Below the pieces are notes generated by a model that had not been told where the DNA came from, made no database searches, and saw nothing but the letters and a program-made list of their open reading frames with translations. 64,000 nt of DNA, from assembly GCA_020073085.1 (NCBI GenBank), contig JAIQFV010000004.1, forward strand, positions 169,246 to 233,245, given 5' to 3'. A program made the position numbers and the translations under genes. Of the stretch, positions 52,889 to 62,004 are shown piece after piece. Origin of the DNA: Terriglobia bacterium. Lineage in GTDB: Bacteria; Acidobacteriota; Terriglobia; JAIQFV01. How positions within the stretch are numbered: position 1 is the stretch's first letter; each line of letters begins with the position of its first letter.

Positions 52889-53587
52889 ATGAGACCCAAG
52901 AAGATCTCTGAGAAATGGGTACGTTACTGGCCTGAAAGCGAGCAGCCACGTGAGCGCCTCCTGCAGCACGGGACAGCGGCCTTGAGTGACGCGGAGTTAC
53001 TGGCCATCTTTCTCCGCGTGGGGGTGCGCGGGATGAACGTGGTGGATCTTGCCCGCCAACTGCTCCTCGATTTTGGAGGATTGCGCGGACTATTCAAGGC
53101 AAGTGACGAGACGCTCGGGAAAGTCAAAGGCCTTGGGCCGGCCAAAATCGCTACGTTGCGGGCGATCGGCGAACTCAGCCAGCGGCAGCTCCGGGAAAAA
53201 GTTGAGCATGAATCGTTCATTGAGTGTTCGCGTGATGTCGTCGACCTCCTGGCCCACAAGTTCCGTGACCTCGACCAGGAGGTGTTTTCCGTCGTCTTCC
53301 TCAATACCAAACATCGGGTCCTGAAGATCGAGGAGATGTTTCGAGGCACCATTGATTCCGCTTCCGTCTACCCGAGGGAAATTGTCAAGCGGGCGCTGGC
53401 GGTCTCCTCCTCGGCATTGGTGGCCGTCCACAATCATCCGTCCGGCAACCCCGAGCCCAGTCGCGAGGATCAGCGGCTGACACAGGAACTGCGCGAGGCG
53501 TGCAAGCTGGTCGATATCGTCCTGCTCGACCACATTGTCATTGGCGGAAATGATTATTTTAGTTTTGCCGAAAAAGGAATGATGTGA
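52889..53587 (+). CDS. radC: RadC/YicR-type JAB domain protein
   Basis: A 232-residue protein with an N-terminal helix-hairpin-helix region (SDAELLAIFLRVGVRGMNVVDLA, KGLGPAKIATLRA) and a C-terminal JAB/MPN+ domain. The metal-binding HNHPSGNPEPSREDQRLT motif (HxHx7SxxD-like) is intact. RadC was named for a repair mutant that later proved wrong; the true function is unknown, possibly a DNA-linked peptidase or nuclease. Length is normal. Confidence 0.93.
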   Translation: MRPKKISEKWVRYWPESEQPRERLLQHGTAALSDAELLAIFLRVGVRGMNVVDLARQLLLDFGGLRGLFKASDETLGKVKGLGPAKIATLRAIGELSQRQLREKVEHESFIECSRDVVDLLAHKFRDLDQEVFSVVFLNTKHRVLKIEEMFRGTIDSASVYPREIVKRALAVSSSALVAVHNHPSGNPEPSREDQRLTQELREACKLVDIVLLDHIVIGGNDYFSFAEKGMM

Positions 53588-54267
53588 AGGGGGTGTCGGG
53601 TGTCAGATCTGACCCGTCATGCCATCATGCTCTCAATTCCCCCGAGGGGAGTGGGGGGATGTTTCAGGTTCCCCCTGCCCACGGGCAATCGATTAAGCCG
53701 GGTGCCGCCGGCATGCGTTGTGTGCATGCCTGCGTCCGCCATCGTCACCACGGGACCCATGGAATCGATGCCGATTCTGTTTGCCGCCTTCTCCGGCGCG
53801 CAGTGGCTTCGGAAACCTCTCTTCGCCGGCATGCACACAACGCATACCGGCGGCACCCCGAGTTGACCCCATTCGTTGATGCTCAAACCCGCCCCCTGAA
53901 CAACATCGCCACGTCTCAGTGGGACCCGATCACGGGACAATCCCCCCACCTCTCGATGGGGGAATTCGGGCGTCGCAGGGGGCGGCTGACGGTGGGTTGA
54001 ACCTGAATGATCCCCTCCGCCCAGGCGGACCATCGGGGGGATTTGCGATTATGCCCTGTCGGGCGGTGAGCTGGACCTGAACGACCCTCCCGATGCGGCC
54101 ATGATCCAACTCCGTAGGAGTGGAATCTCTATACAACCGCCACACCCCTTATCTTCCTCGCTTGAACCCCATTAGGAGTGGCATGATCATGCGGGGACAG
54201 ACACCGGCATTTATGGCGGCCTCCGGTTGATATCGAACAAGGTGTCAGTCCCCTTCATCCCCTTCGC
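53588..54267. other. Accessory intergenic region, 680 bp
   Basis: No supported gene. It contains the inverted-repeat element at 53700-53858 and, at 53930-54090, degenerate GC-rich inverted stretches around CGATGGGGGAATTC and ATGATCCCCTCCGCC. An open frame on the minus strand (53617-54033) is largely made of these repeats and is not credible. Confidence 0.55.
53700..53858. mobile_element. Inverted-repeat element with 31-bp arms (MITE-like)
   Basis: The left arm (53700-53730, starting GGGTGCCGCCGGCATGCG) and the complement of the right arm (53828-53858) agree at 30 of 31 bases. The 97-bp centre has no coding frame. Each arm itself contains GGCATGCAC/GTGCATGCC self-complementary sequence, so two local hairpins are also possible. 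Confidence 0.8.
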
Positions 54268-55284
54268 CTACCGCGAAAAGCTCTCCGATTGAAGGTTCTG
54301 GTTCAGCAATACCTGCGTGAACACCATCGTTTTGACTTTGCGACCGACGACGTATCGATCGATCACCATCGGAAATTTCACTGTGGCCGCAGGGGCTGTG
54401 GAGGCAGTGGCGAAGAGTCCCGCGCCCGTCAGAGGGACGTCCTGGTAGTTCGAGAATTCGTAGATTTCAGTCAAGGGAACCATCTGTCCGGAGAGCGGAT
54501 CCGGTCCCTGCGCATAGTCAAACTCCATCCGCGCCACCAGCCCCGTCGTCTTGTCGATGTAATACCGTGTGGTGGGACCCTTCAGCCCCGCGCTCAGCTC
54601 GATGACTCGGGCGTTGGCGGCAACCTGGAACGACGGTCGCGGATGCACCCGGTCGGCCTGGCCCAGGCCAGGAGGGAGATTCGCTCCCGGATTCAGGCTC
54701 AAGATGCGCGCCGCGATATCGGCGACGGTTCCCCCATGTCCGCGGTAGTTGAACAAGGCTTCGAGCGACCGCACCGTGTGCGCCTCAATGAAACGCTGCG
54801 CTCGTCCGGCGGCGGGGGTGCTCAAGGGGCCTGAGGAGTGCCACGTCTGGGCGCCGTCGGTGCCTTCCCGGCTCAGCACCGAGTGCAGGGAGTAGCTGCT
54901 CACCGTGGCATTGCCAACGTTCACTAGGCCGTCCGGATCGGGCGGCTGGAAAATCAATCGCTGCAGCCGGTCGCCTGCACCGCCGCCCCCGGTCGTATCG
55001 GCCGCATGGATGAGCGTCATCGGATAGATGTCGTACGACTGCTGGTTCTGATCGTCATAGCGAAAGATGGTCACCTGTCCCGTCGCAATCCAGTTCTTCA
55101 CCGCCCCATTCTGCCAGCCCACCCCATGTGCCTGGACGGCGCGATCCACTGTGGCGGAAGGAAGGCCCTGGGCAAAGAGTACGGAAACGAAAAGGGGCGC
55201 CGCTACGATTTCCATCAGCCAACAGATGGATCGAGAGACTGATGTGGTTGTACTCACCAACATAAGCTTCTTTTTGCTATTCAT
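54268..55284 (-). CDS. Secreted protein of unknown function
   Basis: A 338-residue protein. An N-terminal hydrophobic segment (ICWLMEIVAAPLFVSVLFAQ, about residues 20-40) is probably a signal peptide or anchor. The rest is strand-rich, with motifs WIATGQVTIFRYDDQ, RVIELSAGLKGPTTRYYIDKTTGLVARMEFDY and YEFSNYQDV. The pattern of long paired strands and a final FTQVLLNQNLQ resembles lipoprotein-carrier-like (LolA/RseB-type) folds, but this is only an impression. No family named. It sits at the edge of the Rhs region and reads the same way. Confidence 0.65.
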   Translation of the reverse strand: MNSKKKLMLVSTTTSVSRSICWLMEIVAAPLFVSVLFAQGLPSATVDRAVQAHGVGWQNGAVKNWIATGQVTIFRYDDQNQQSYDIYPMTLIHAADTTGGGGAGDRLQRLIFQPPDPDGLVNVGNATVSSYSLHSVLSREGTDGAQTWHSSGPLSTPAAGRAQRFIEAHTVRSLEALFNYRGHGGTVADIAARILSLNPGANLPPGLGQADRVHPRPSFQVAANARVIELSAGLKGPTTRYYIDKTTGLVARMEFDYAQGPDPLSGQMVPLTEIYEFSNYQDVPLTGAGLFATASTAPAATVKFPMVIDRYVVGRKVKTMVFTQVLLNQNLQSESFSR

Positions 55285-55353
55285 GTGCTTCCTCACAAGC
55301 TTAGTCACGGTCTTTATCTCTGTCCTACATTGCGGCTGTCTACCGCGTTGCAT

Positions 55354-55634
55354 CCCTCCGGGAGATCACGCCATGTGATCATTCACCAGATGAAGAATGA
55401 AAGAACCAGTCTTAAAGATGCGCCATCCTTGCTTGAGCAACGCTCGAATTGTCCCTATGCCCCGATCCGACCCCATCCCCATCGTCTTGTGTTCAAGAGA
55501 AAGGATTGAATTGTCAAAATGCAGAATGCGGAGCTCTGACCCCAGAATATTAATGACGATTCCGTCATAAACGCGTCTGGCCCCTTATCCCCCAAGTTTG
55601 CCGCCCGGAAACACTCTGATCGCGGGAGTGTTCC
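55354..55634. other. Intergenic gap, 280 bp
   Basis: No gene. A hairpin AACACTC...GAGTGTT (55611-55633 region) lies just after the immunity-like gene and may end its transcript, although it lacks a T tract. Confidence 0.4.
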
Positions 55635-55934
55635 CTACAGGCCGGTCTCGATCAGGCCGGCCTTTTGGCGCAGCCGGTCAAGGCAATCGTCCTCGATTTC
55701 CATTGACGCGTGCAACGCCCGTATCCGCTCGACCGTCGTCGCCTCTGGCCGTGGAGTTTCCGATTCCAACAGGTAGTCGCAGACGGTGTGCAATGCAAGC
55801 CCGAGTTCCGCCTCCCGGACGAATTCGTCGAAGAGGCTGAGGTAACCATGGGCACGTTGCTCAGCGACTAAAATAGGACGGAGTTCTTCTACCCCTGCTC
55901 TCAGTTCCTCGAACCTCTTTTTGTCCATAGCCAT
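55635..55934 (-). CDS. MafI-like immunity protein for the adjacent EndoU toxin
   Basis: A 99-residue acidic helical protein starting 9 bp after the Rhs gene stop on the same strand. The segment REAELGLALHTVCDYLLE resembles the central motif of MafI-type immunity proteins (GExGLALExLCDxL). MafI proteins neutralise MafB EndoU-type toxins in Neisseria, which matches the EndoU domain of the gene just upstream. No signal peptide, as expected for a cytoplasmic inhibitor. The identification rests on motif memory and position, not on alignment. Confidence 0.7.
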   Translation of the reverse strand: MAMDKKRFEELRAGVEELRPILVAEQRAHGYLSLFDEFVREAELGLALHTVCDYLLESETPRPEATTVERIRALHASMEIEDDCLDRLRQKAGLIETGL

Positions 55935-55943
55935 GACGGTCCC

Positions 55944-58900
55944 CTAGGGGTTTCTTGGAGTGTTCGTGGGATAGGCGCTCACGATGCGCCCGTCGCGTTC
56001 CACCACGCGAATCTTCACTCCCTCCCGCGTGCCTTCAACGAGTGTAGTGTTGCCTTGCCTCGTCACGATCGAGTTCGGGGCTGTGGCAACGTCCGAGATA
56101 TAGTGAAGGACTTTGTCATCGCTCCAAGTGGCGGGGAACTCGCTCTTGCCAGGTATTCCAGTGCCCGCTCTATGCCCTCCGCCGGTGGCGTCGCCCTCAA
56201 GCACGTGGCCTTGAGCCCTGGCATCGAGCAGGTTTATGTAGACCCCGAGGGCCCTATCACCAGCAGTGGCGATCGCCATTGCTTCGATCTGATCGCGCCT
56301 CTCATGGTTGAAGTCCTGGAACGTCTTGGTCACCTCGGCGTCCGACATCTTCGTAGGGTCGATGAGATTGCCGCTCGCGTCTTTGGTGGGGTTAATCGTG
56401 AAGAAGTTCCTAGCTTCGTCGGCCCTGTCTTTGTCGGTTTGGATGAACCCGAGGGCGTGCGCGGCGCACCACAGCGTCCCACGTTCCTTGCCCTTATCGT
56501 CCTGACAGTGGCCGTCGGGGTCAGAACGAGTCAGAGGATTGTTCCGAACGTAGGCGTAGAGGTTCAGGGTCTGCGGGTCGTGCAGGTCCGCGTACGGTAC
56601 AGGTGCCGCTCCCTCGGACCAGTCCGGAATTGTCCATCGTCCCTGCGCCGCCGACAAGTACCGCGCCCCGAAATAGTCCAGCCCCGTTTCCGTATCCCAC
56701 TCTTTGCCGGTGAACCTTTGCCGGACGCCATCGTTTGATCCGTACTCCATCGTCGTGGTTCTCCCGCCGATGCCGGAAGGGATTTCCTCACCGAAGGGCA
56801 GGTAATCATGCCGCCCCTTGAGGTTGCCACTTGCGTCGGTGACCACCCGCGTGCTGCCCAGGTGATCGTCCGTCAGGTACAGCGTCCCGCCGCCCGTGGT
56901 CGACGCTGTACTAAAATACTCCGCGATCAATCGCCCTCCGACGTCATACACAAAGATCGTTGTGGCTGAGCCCACAGTCTTCTTTACCCGCTTGCCATCG
57001 CCATCGTAGCTGTACGTTGCGGCACCACTGTTGAAGCTGATCAGCCGATTTTCCGCGTCGTACCCATAATTTTGAAGAGCTCCTCCGGGGACGATCGGCG
57101 CCCGCGTCAAATTCCCCACTGCATCATAGGTGAAGGCGACATCGGAAATTCGGTTGTTCGTCGCATTCACCGCCGGTGCCGGGGCATATGTCGGAAGATA
57201 CGTCGGCGAGGTCACCGAGGTGCGATTTCCGTATTGATCGTAGCCGTAGCTCTGTGACCAGGAGGCCGATTCGCTGGCGCTCGTCAATCGGTTCAGGGCA
57301 TCGTACCCATAGCTTTGGGTCACCCCCCACCCCGGGATGCTGATCGACTGGCTCAACAAATTGCCGTTGTTGTTGGTGGTCCCATAGCCGTATCCAAAGC
57401 TCACCAGCGTTCCCAGCCCGATCGAGGTCGGCTGCAAGCGATTGTTGAACTGGGTTGTTTCAGTCAATGCGTTTCCCAAGCTCATAGTCGCTATCGCACC
57501 CTGGGGGGCATAGTTCGCCGCCGTCAGGTAGATCCTATTTAGAGTTCCGCTAGTCCCGGTCACGGCGTTCACACGACCGGCCGCGTCGTAGCCCGTCGTG
57601 ACCACTCGTCCCGAGGGATAGGTTTCCTGCACCAAGTCGCCAGCGAGATTGTACGTATAGCCGATGCTATAGACCTGTCCGTCGGTCGTCTGGGAATAGG
57701 AAAGCGCTCTCCCCATGGCGTCATAGGCGCCATAGCTGTTACTGGACACACTCGAACTCACGCTGGTCAGCCGCCCCTTCGAGTTGGCCACTCCCAGAGC
57801 GTCGTAGTTATAACTGACCGCGGGCGTGGTGGCGTCCGAATAACTCCGCGATGTCATCCGATTCAATACATCGTAGCCGTACGTTGTGGTGGTGCCCCGG
57901 GCGTCCGTTTTCGACGCCAGATTCGCGTTGGCATCGTAGGTATAATTCACAGTCCCACTCTCAGGGTTCCCCGCGCTCGTGAGCTGCTTCAGCGAGTTGT
58001 AGACAAACGTGCGGGTCTGCACGCCCTGCTGTACGGTTTTCAGATCATCCAGCGCATCATAAGTATAGTTGGTTGGATAGGCCAATCCAAGCGGGTCTTC
58101 AATCACCTGAGTCAAGCGCCCCAGCGCGTCGCTGGTACTCTTGCGTGATTTCCCGGCTGGATCGGTCACCGTGGTGGTATTCCCAATGTAAGCGGTCGCC
58201 ATCACCGCTCCATCCGGCGTGGTCGTCGACGTCACCCGGCTCAGGCTGTCATACCCGAACGTCGTAATCCCGTATGTGGGATCCGTCGTGCTGCGGTAGG
58301 GATTGGATACAGTCTTCTTTCGCCCCATCGCATCGTAAGTTTGCTTAGTGCTGATGTAGGCGGAGGGGGTCTCGTATTGCCGTGTTTCGATCGTTCGTCC
58401 CAGCCCATCGTAAATGGTCGCCGCTTTCAATGACTGGTCACCCAGGGTGTTCAAATCGCTGGCGGTGGTGATGATGTGGTTGACATCGTCGTAGGTGAAG
58501 TTAGTGCTTCCCCCGCCTGCCGGACGGGTCGCGTGGGTGGGCCGATCGAGCGGATCGTTATATGCAAAGGTGATTGTCTGGCCGTTGGCATCTGTCGCCG
58601 ACATGGCCCATCCGGTGCACGAATCATAGGTACTGCTGGTAAGGTGTCCCAGCGCGTTGGTCGTGCTCGTCAGATATGCTGCAGCTGAGCCTCCCACCGG
58701 CTGGCACGCCGTGTTCCCCCATGCGTCTGCATGGCTCAAAATCGTCGTGTTTCCTTTCGGGTCGACGCTTTTTCGGACGTTGCCTGCATCATCGTATTGG
58801 TTCCGGGTGGTAAGAAATGCGCCATCCGTGTTGCGCCAGTGCTCAACGGCCGTCACATTGCCGCGCGTCGTGTAGGTTGTCCCGAACGACGGGTCGTGCT

Positions 58901-59699
58901 GCACGGCATTGCTCATGGTTAAGCCTTCCGTGTAACTGTCGTACTCGAATTGCGTTTGAGAAACGGGGGTCCCCGCGCACGCCCCGGCATACACAAGTTG
59001 GTTGGTCGGCAGTCTCCGCAGGTGGATTGTCTGAGCGGGGTCGGGGGAACTGGCGCTCGGGTTCAAAGTATCGTACCCCGCCGCCAAATAAGTCGTGGAA
59101 GTGCACCGAACCAGCGGGCCGGGCGTGCCCACTCCGTAATCAAACTCCTGTGTGAGAATCTTGTTCGAGTACTGGTCATAGTTGAAGGTCTGTTTCGACA
59201 CCTGATTCATATCCAACAACGTGGTGTCGGTTTCCTGGATGACAGAGTTGTTCGACGGCGCCAGATCGGCGCTTGCGGTCCACCAACTCGGCGGCTGCTG
59301 GGTCCAGAAGTTGGTCATGCGGCGAAGGGCCGGCGAGCCGATATCCGTCTGATTTTCCTTGCCGTCCACCCACGCATTGTAGACCGTCGCATCGAGATCG
59401 AGGCCATTGTTGAACAGGGTGGCGCCGGGCCCGTTCCCCAAAAAGTAATGTCGCTCTACGGCAACAACCGTGTTCCCGGCGGCAGGATCGTAGTGGGTAA
59501 CATCCACGTAGCCCGCATTGGTGATTTGGCCGCCGGTGACCGCGTTCTCCGGACGGCTGAACGTTTCGCGTTCTGTTAGATGGGTTCCGTCGGCGTAAAC
59601 AGGACGAATGGGGTCTGGCCTTTCCAATCTCCATTTCAGCGCTACATTATACTTGGACCATGTCACCGTATCCGGGGGCACCCATCGGATCGAAGGCAA
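55944..59699 (-). CDS. Rhs/YD-repeat toxin with C-terminal EndoU nuclease domain; N-terminally truncated
   Basis: A 1,251-residue protein made mostly of YD repeats (GYDALNRLTSASES-type units, about 150-930), then the Rhs core with DHLGSTRVVTDASGN, YLPFGEE, RFTGKEWDTETGLDYFGARY and DPDGH, the usual junction to the variable toxin tip. The tip (about 1130-1251) matches bacterial EndoU RNases: HVLEG with His1165, GGGHRAG with His1176, PGKSEFPATWSDDK, ISDVAT and the ending AYPTNTPRNP. EndoU tips cleave RNA in target cells. The N-terminus is not normal: the frame opens at a TTG inside an inverted-repeat element, and no secretion or PAAR domain is present, so it may be a silent tip cassette. Confidence 0.92.
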   Translation of the reverse strand: MPSIRWVPPDTVTWSKYNVALKWRLERPDPIRPVYADGTHLTERETFSRPENAVTGGQITNAGYVDVTHYDPAAGNTVVAVERHYFLGNGPGATLFNNGLDLDATVYNAWVDGKENQTDIGSPALRRMTNFWTQQPPSWWTASADLAPSNNSVIQETDTTLLDMNQVSKQTFNYDQYSNKILTQEFDYGVGTPGPLVRCTSTTYLAAGYDTLNPSASSPDPAQTIHLRRLPTNQLVYAGACAGTPVSQTQFEYDSYTEGLTMSNAVQHDPSFGTTYTTRGNVTAVEHWRNTDGAFLTTRNQYDDAGNVRKSVDPKGNTTILSHADAWGNTACQPVGGSAAAYLTSTTNALGHLTSSTYDSCTGWAMSATDANGQTITFAYNDPLDRPTHATRPAGGGSTNFTYDDVNHIITTASDLNTLGDQSLKAATIYDGLGRTIETRQYETPSAYISTKQTYDAMGRKKTVSNPYRSTTDPTYGITTFGYDSLSRVTSTTTPDGAVMATAYIGNTTTVTDPAGKSRKSTSDALGRLTQVIEDPLGLAYPTNYTYDALDDLKTVQQGVQTRTFVYNSLKQLTSAGNPESGTVNYTYDANANLASKTDARGTTTTYGYDVLNRMTSRSYSDATTPAVSYNYDALGVANSKGRLTSVSSSVSSNSYGAYDAMGRALSYSQTTDGQVYSIGYTYNLAGDLVQETYPSGRVVTTGYDAAGRVNAVTGTSGTLNRIYLTAANYAPQGAIATMSLGNALTETTQFNNRLQPTSIGLGTLVSFGYGYGTTNNNGNLLSQSISIPGWGVTQSYGYDALNRLTSASESASWSQSYGYDQYGNRTSVTSPTYLPTYAPAPAVNATNNRISDVAFTYDAVGNLTRAPIVPGGALQNYGYDAENRLISFNSGAATYSYDGDGKRVKKTVGSATTIFVYDVGGRLIAEYFSTASTTGGGTLYLTDDHLGSTRVVTDASGNLKGRHDYLPFGEEIPSGIGGRTTTMEYGSNDGVRQRFTGKEWDTETGLDYFGARYLSAAQGRWTIPDWSEGAAPVPYADLHDPQTLNLYAYVRNNPLTRSDPDGHCQDDKGKERGTLWCAAHALGFIQTDKDRADEARNFFTINPTKDASGNLIDPTKMSDAEVTKTFQDFNHERRDQIEAMAIATAGDRALGVYINLLDARAQGHVLEGDATGGGHRAGTGIPGKSEFPATWSDDKVLHYISDVATAPNSIVTRQGNTTLVEGTREGVKIRVVERDGRIVSAYPTNTPRNP

Positions 59700-59768
59700 A
59701 CTGGAGACAGACCAGCACTTGGCCGAGGTCTTCCAGAACGCCGAATCTTAATTGGAGACTGGAAACGG
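59606..59768. mobile_element. Inverted-repeat element, copy A (right end decayed)
   Basis: The left terminal repeat at 59606-59636 (GAATGGGGTCTGGCCTTTCC...) matches copy B at 61303-61333. The interior is about 85-90 percent alike by eye. The right repeat is recognisable only to about 59766 (ATTGGAGACTGGAAA). Copy A overlaps the 5' end of the EndoU-Rhs frame and encodes its first 30 or so residues. Confidence 0.85.
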
Positions 59769-59910
59769 GCTGCTGCCCATATCAATTCGCCGGGTCAGCC
59801 GGCCTAGGCGGACGGCCTGCAGCGCAGAATCATGGGGTTATGTTGTAGGCCCGTCGCCCTCACCGGGCGCTCTCGGGTTTGAGCAGCAGCCTGGAAAGAC
59901 CATACCCCAA

Positions 59911-60498
59911 TCATCCGGGGACGGTCGGCCACCGGGAACTTCCCCAGATCTGTGCTCCTACAATGGCACAGAAAAGACCTTCCCCTAGGGGCAACAAGAC
60001 ACCGTAGAAAGTCCAGTAGGAGTGAGCTGCTCGATCAACTGCAAAGGTCACAAGAACGGTGACAACGCCAGCAACTGCCAAGCGGAGGAGAAAAGAGTTG
60101 CTCCATTTGCCGGTGAGGACATAAACAAGGAATTCGATGCAGGCGGATGCAACCAAAGCCGCGGCGAGCAAACCTATCCAGACATCAGGGCCGAATCTGC
60201 TTGAGTCGCCAGACGATGGAATACCTAAAATGTCTAGTGAGTATCCGCCCACAGCCGAGAACGCGAATAACGCGAGCAGGTAGGCTCCTACGCAGATGCA
60301 GATTCCGGCGAGTATGCGCCACCAGCCGCCACCGAGATGAGACCAGGCCCCGGTCAAGATGATCGCCGCAAGGACTGCAAGAAAAAACAGCGGCCCAACA
60401 CCGTGCACTAAAAGCATGGGCCACCCTCTTGCTCCGACGACAGTAATGGCTCCTGCTGCAAGACCGGTTAGCAAGAATGTAATTTGCTGTGGGGTCAT
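59911..60498 (-). CDS. Six-helix membrane protein, candidate immunity protein
   Basis: A 195-residue polytopic membrane protein with hydrophobic segments at about 8-28, 32-52, 58-82, 105-128, 135-152 and 160-185. No catalytic motif. Its ATG overlaps (ATGA) the stop of a short Lys/Pro-rich frame (60495-60629, ending HPEKPIKPQAPK), which looks like the tail of a lost Rhs toxin tip. In Rhs arrays the gene overlapping a tip is normally its immunity gene; membrane immunity proteins fit tips that act on membranes. Function inferred by position only. Confidence 0.6.
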   Translation of the reverse strand: MTPQQITFLLTGLAAGAITVVGARGWPMLLVHGVGPLFFLAVLAAIILTGAWSHLGGGWWRILAGICICVGAYLLALFAFSAVGGYSLDILGIPSSGDSSRFGPDVWIGLLAAALVASACIEFLVYVLTGKWSNSFLLRLAVAGVVTVLVTFAVDRAAHSYWTFYGVLLPLGEGLFCAIVGAQIWGSSRWPTVPG

Positions 60499-60786
60499 TT
60501 TGGCGCCTGGGGTTTGATGGGCTTTTCTGGATGCCCGAGATCACCGTTTTTGTCGTTGGGGCTTGCTTCTCTCCTGTCAAGAATCTGAGTGGATGCGACA
60601 TTTCCCTGATGAGGAGGGTCAGGCCTTCGCTATTGACAATTGGGTCCGGGTGTCTTGCCGCAGCATCTCAAGGGTTGGGTCGCGCTGACAGTGGAGACGG
60701 AATCAGTTCAGTACTGTCCTTCTCGAGGCGCAATCGATTAGCGCTGCTTATTCCCCACGGTTGGTTCAAGGTCATCTCTTCAAAAG

Positions 60787-60862
60787 TCAATTGCGAAGAC
60801 CTTCGCGATTAGCTCCAAGGTAGTCGAGGCCGGTTTCCGAGGCGTTCTTTGGCGGTAGAATT
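60787..60862 (-). pseudogene. Remnant of an Rhs core
   Basis: Reading on the minus strand, one frame gives STAKERL and, after a one-base shift, the next gives SETGLDYLGANREGLRN then a stop. Together they match the Rhs core motif FTGKERDxETGLDYFGARY. It is a frameshifted scrap of another Rhs gene. Confidence 0.7.
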
Positions 60863-60892
60863 GGTCAGTTCGGATGTTGAGTTCAACAACAC

Positions 60893-61225
60893 TCACCTTC
60901 CCCCGCGTCGTACTGATAGGTCCGGTGCATCATCTTGTTGCCTACGCCTCCGAAAATAGGCTACGACTTGCAGGCAGCAGTACCAGAAAAGTATATATAC
61001 GATGAAGTTGAGGCCGAGTACAGCAAACCCCCAATTCGGGGCGCCACGTCCGGTGTGCACGCCCTGGGGATAGACGAGGCCCGCAATCCAAGCGCCGGGC
61101 GTCGCAAAAGCATCGACGATGCTGTCCCTAGCGTGACTATAGGGCAAGTAGCTTCCCGCGAGCCCCACCAGGATTGACGTTGCGATCCCCAAAGCGAGGG
61201 ACACTACAGCAGGTGTCTTCCTCAT
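60893..61225 (-). CDS. Small two-helix membrane protein, candidate immunity protein
   Basis: A 110-residue protein with an N-terminal hydrophobic segment (VVSLALGIATSILVGLAGSY) and a second one at about 65-92 (FAVLGLNFIVYILFWYCCLQVVAYF), ending in a basic tail. Its ATG lies 3 bp after the stop of a truncated frame with a Lys/Glu tail (61229-61414). Position suggests an orphan immunity gene of a lost Rhs tip. Not recognised otherwise. Confidence 0.55.
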   Translation of the reverse strand: MRKTPAVVSLALGIATSILVGLAGSYLPYSHARDSIVDAFATPGAWIAGLVYPQGVHTGRGAPNWGFAVLGLNFIVYILFWYCCLQVVAYFRRRRQQDDAPDLSVRRGGR

Positions 61226-61228
61226 GAC

Positions 61229-61414
61229 CTATTCTTCCTTCTTCGGCTCCTCTTTTTTCTTCGGCTCTTTAACAGCTTCTTGCAGGGCCTGGTCGCCAAC
61301 ATGATTGGGGTCTGGCCTTTCCAATCTCCATTTTAGCGCTACGTTATACTTGGACATGTCTCCATCTCGGGGGGCATCCATCGGATCGAAGTCAAAATGG
61401 AGACAGACCAGCAT
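61229..61414 (-). pseudogene. Chimeric frame: element-encoded peptide fused to a lost toxin tail
   Basis: The 61-residue frame begins within inverted-repeat copy B and contains SKYNVALKWRLERPDP, identical to residues near the start of the EndoU-Rhs frame. It then continues outside the element as a short Lys/Glu/Pro tail (KEPKKKEEPKKEE). It appears to be the last piece of an Rhs tip whose body has been replaced by the element. Confidence 0.6.
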
Positions 61415-61476
61415 TTAGCTGAGATCTTCCAGATCGCCAAATCTTAATTGGAGATTGGAAAGACCAGACGCCATTC
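61303..61476. mobile_element. Inverted-repeat element, copy B (complete, 174 bp)
   Basis: 31-bp terminal inverted repeats (61303-61333 and 61446-61476) agree at 27 of 31 positions and include CTTTCCAATCTCCA. No transposase gene, no obvious target duplication. Together with copy A it brackets the region 59,606-61,476. Confidence 0.85.
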
Positions 61477-61497
61477 ATCCTGGCGGCGGCACACCCC

Positions 61498-61998
61498 CTA
61501 TTTGCGAGGCACGTACAGCGCCTTCACATCTGAAACTTTGCATAGAACTAAGCGCCCATCTTGTGAGTGCTTCTTGCCGAAGCCTTGGCCTTCTCCAACT
61601 CTCACACGTTTATGGTCTCTCCATGTGAAGACCGGATCGAAGCGACTCTCAAAGATTGTTATAACCCGCATCCCCTTCTCCCAACTCTCCTTAAACTTCT
61701 GGAAAGACTCGTCTCTTTCTACATCGAAGTCCGGCTTTGGCTTCACATTTTGCGGGAACTCCAGCCCAATCGTCATATAGCTTAGGCATGGTTCAGGGGC
61801 GGCTGCCTCCTCCAGAGTAGGATCACGATACCCATAGACGGCTGCATGGATTTCTATGATCTTCCCAGCGTACTTATCGGGCTGTTGGTATAGATCACAA
61901 AATGTCACTTTCAGCGGACCAGATCGTGTTTGGGCTTGCACCAAACCGCTGGTCATCATGAGAAGCAATAGGGCGCAGATATTCCATCGTCGCGTCAT
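61498..61998 (-). CDS. Secreted protein of unknown function
   Basis: A 166-residue protein with a clear signal peptide (WNICALLLLMMTSGLVQAQ, cleavage near residue 22). The mature domain has LKVTFCDLYQQPDKYAGKIIEIHAAVYG, a pattern seen in many small OB-fold-like exported proteins in which a strand-rich barrel follows. ATG 61998 lies in the right place relative to the signal peptide. Upstream the same frame is open through a hairpin element into a DUF6650-like fragment, but the two halves are clearly different proteins. Confidence 0.68.
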   Translation of the reverse strand: MTRRWNICALLLLMMTSGLVQAQTRSGPLKVTFCDLYQQPDKYAGKIIEIHAAVYGYRDPTLEEAAAPEPCLSYMTIGLEFPQNVKPKPDFDVERDESFQKFKESWEKGMRVITIFESRFDPVFTWRDHKRVRVGEGQGFGKKHSQDGRLVLCKVSDVKALYVPRK

Positions 61999-62004
61999 TT
62001 GGTT

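Noticed and set aside
53617..54033. Minus-strand frame of 138 codons
   Set aside because: Built largely from the inverted-repeat element and GC-rich palindromic stretches; composition unlike a protein.
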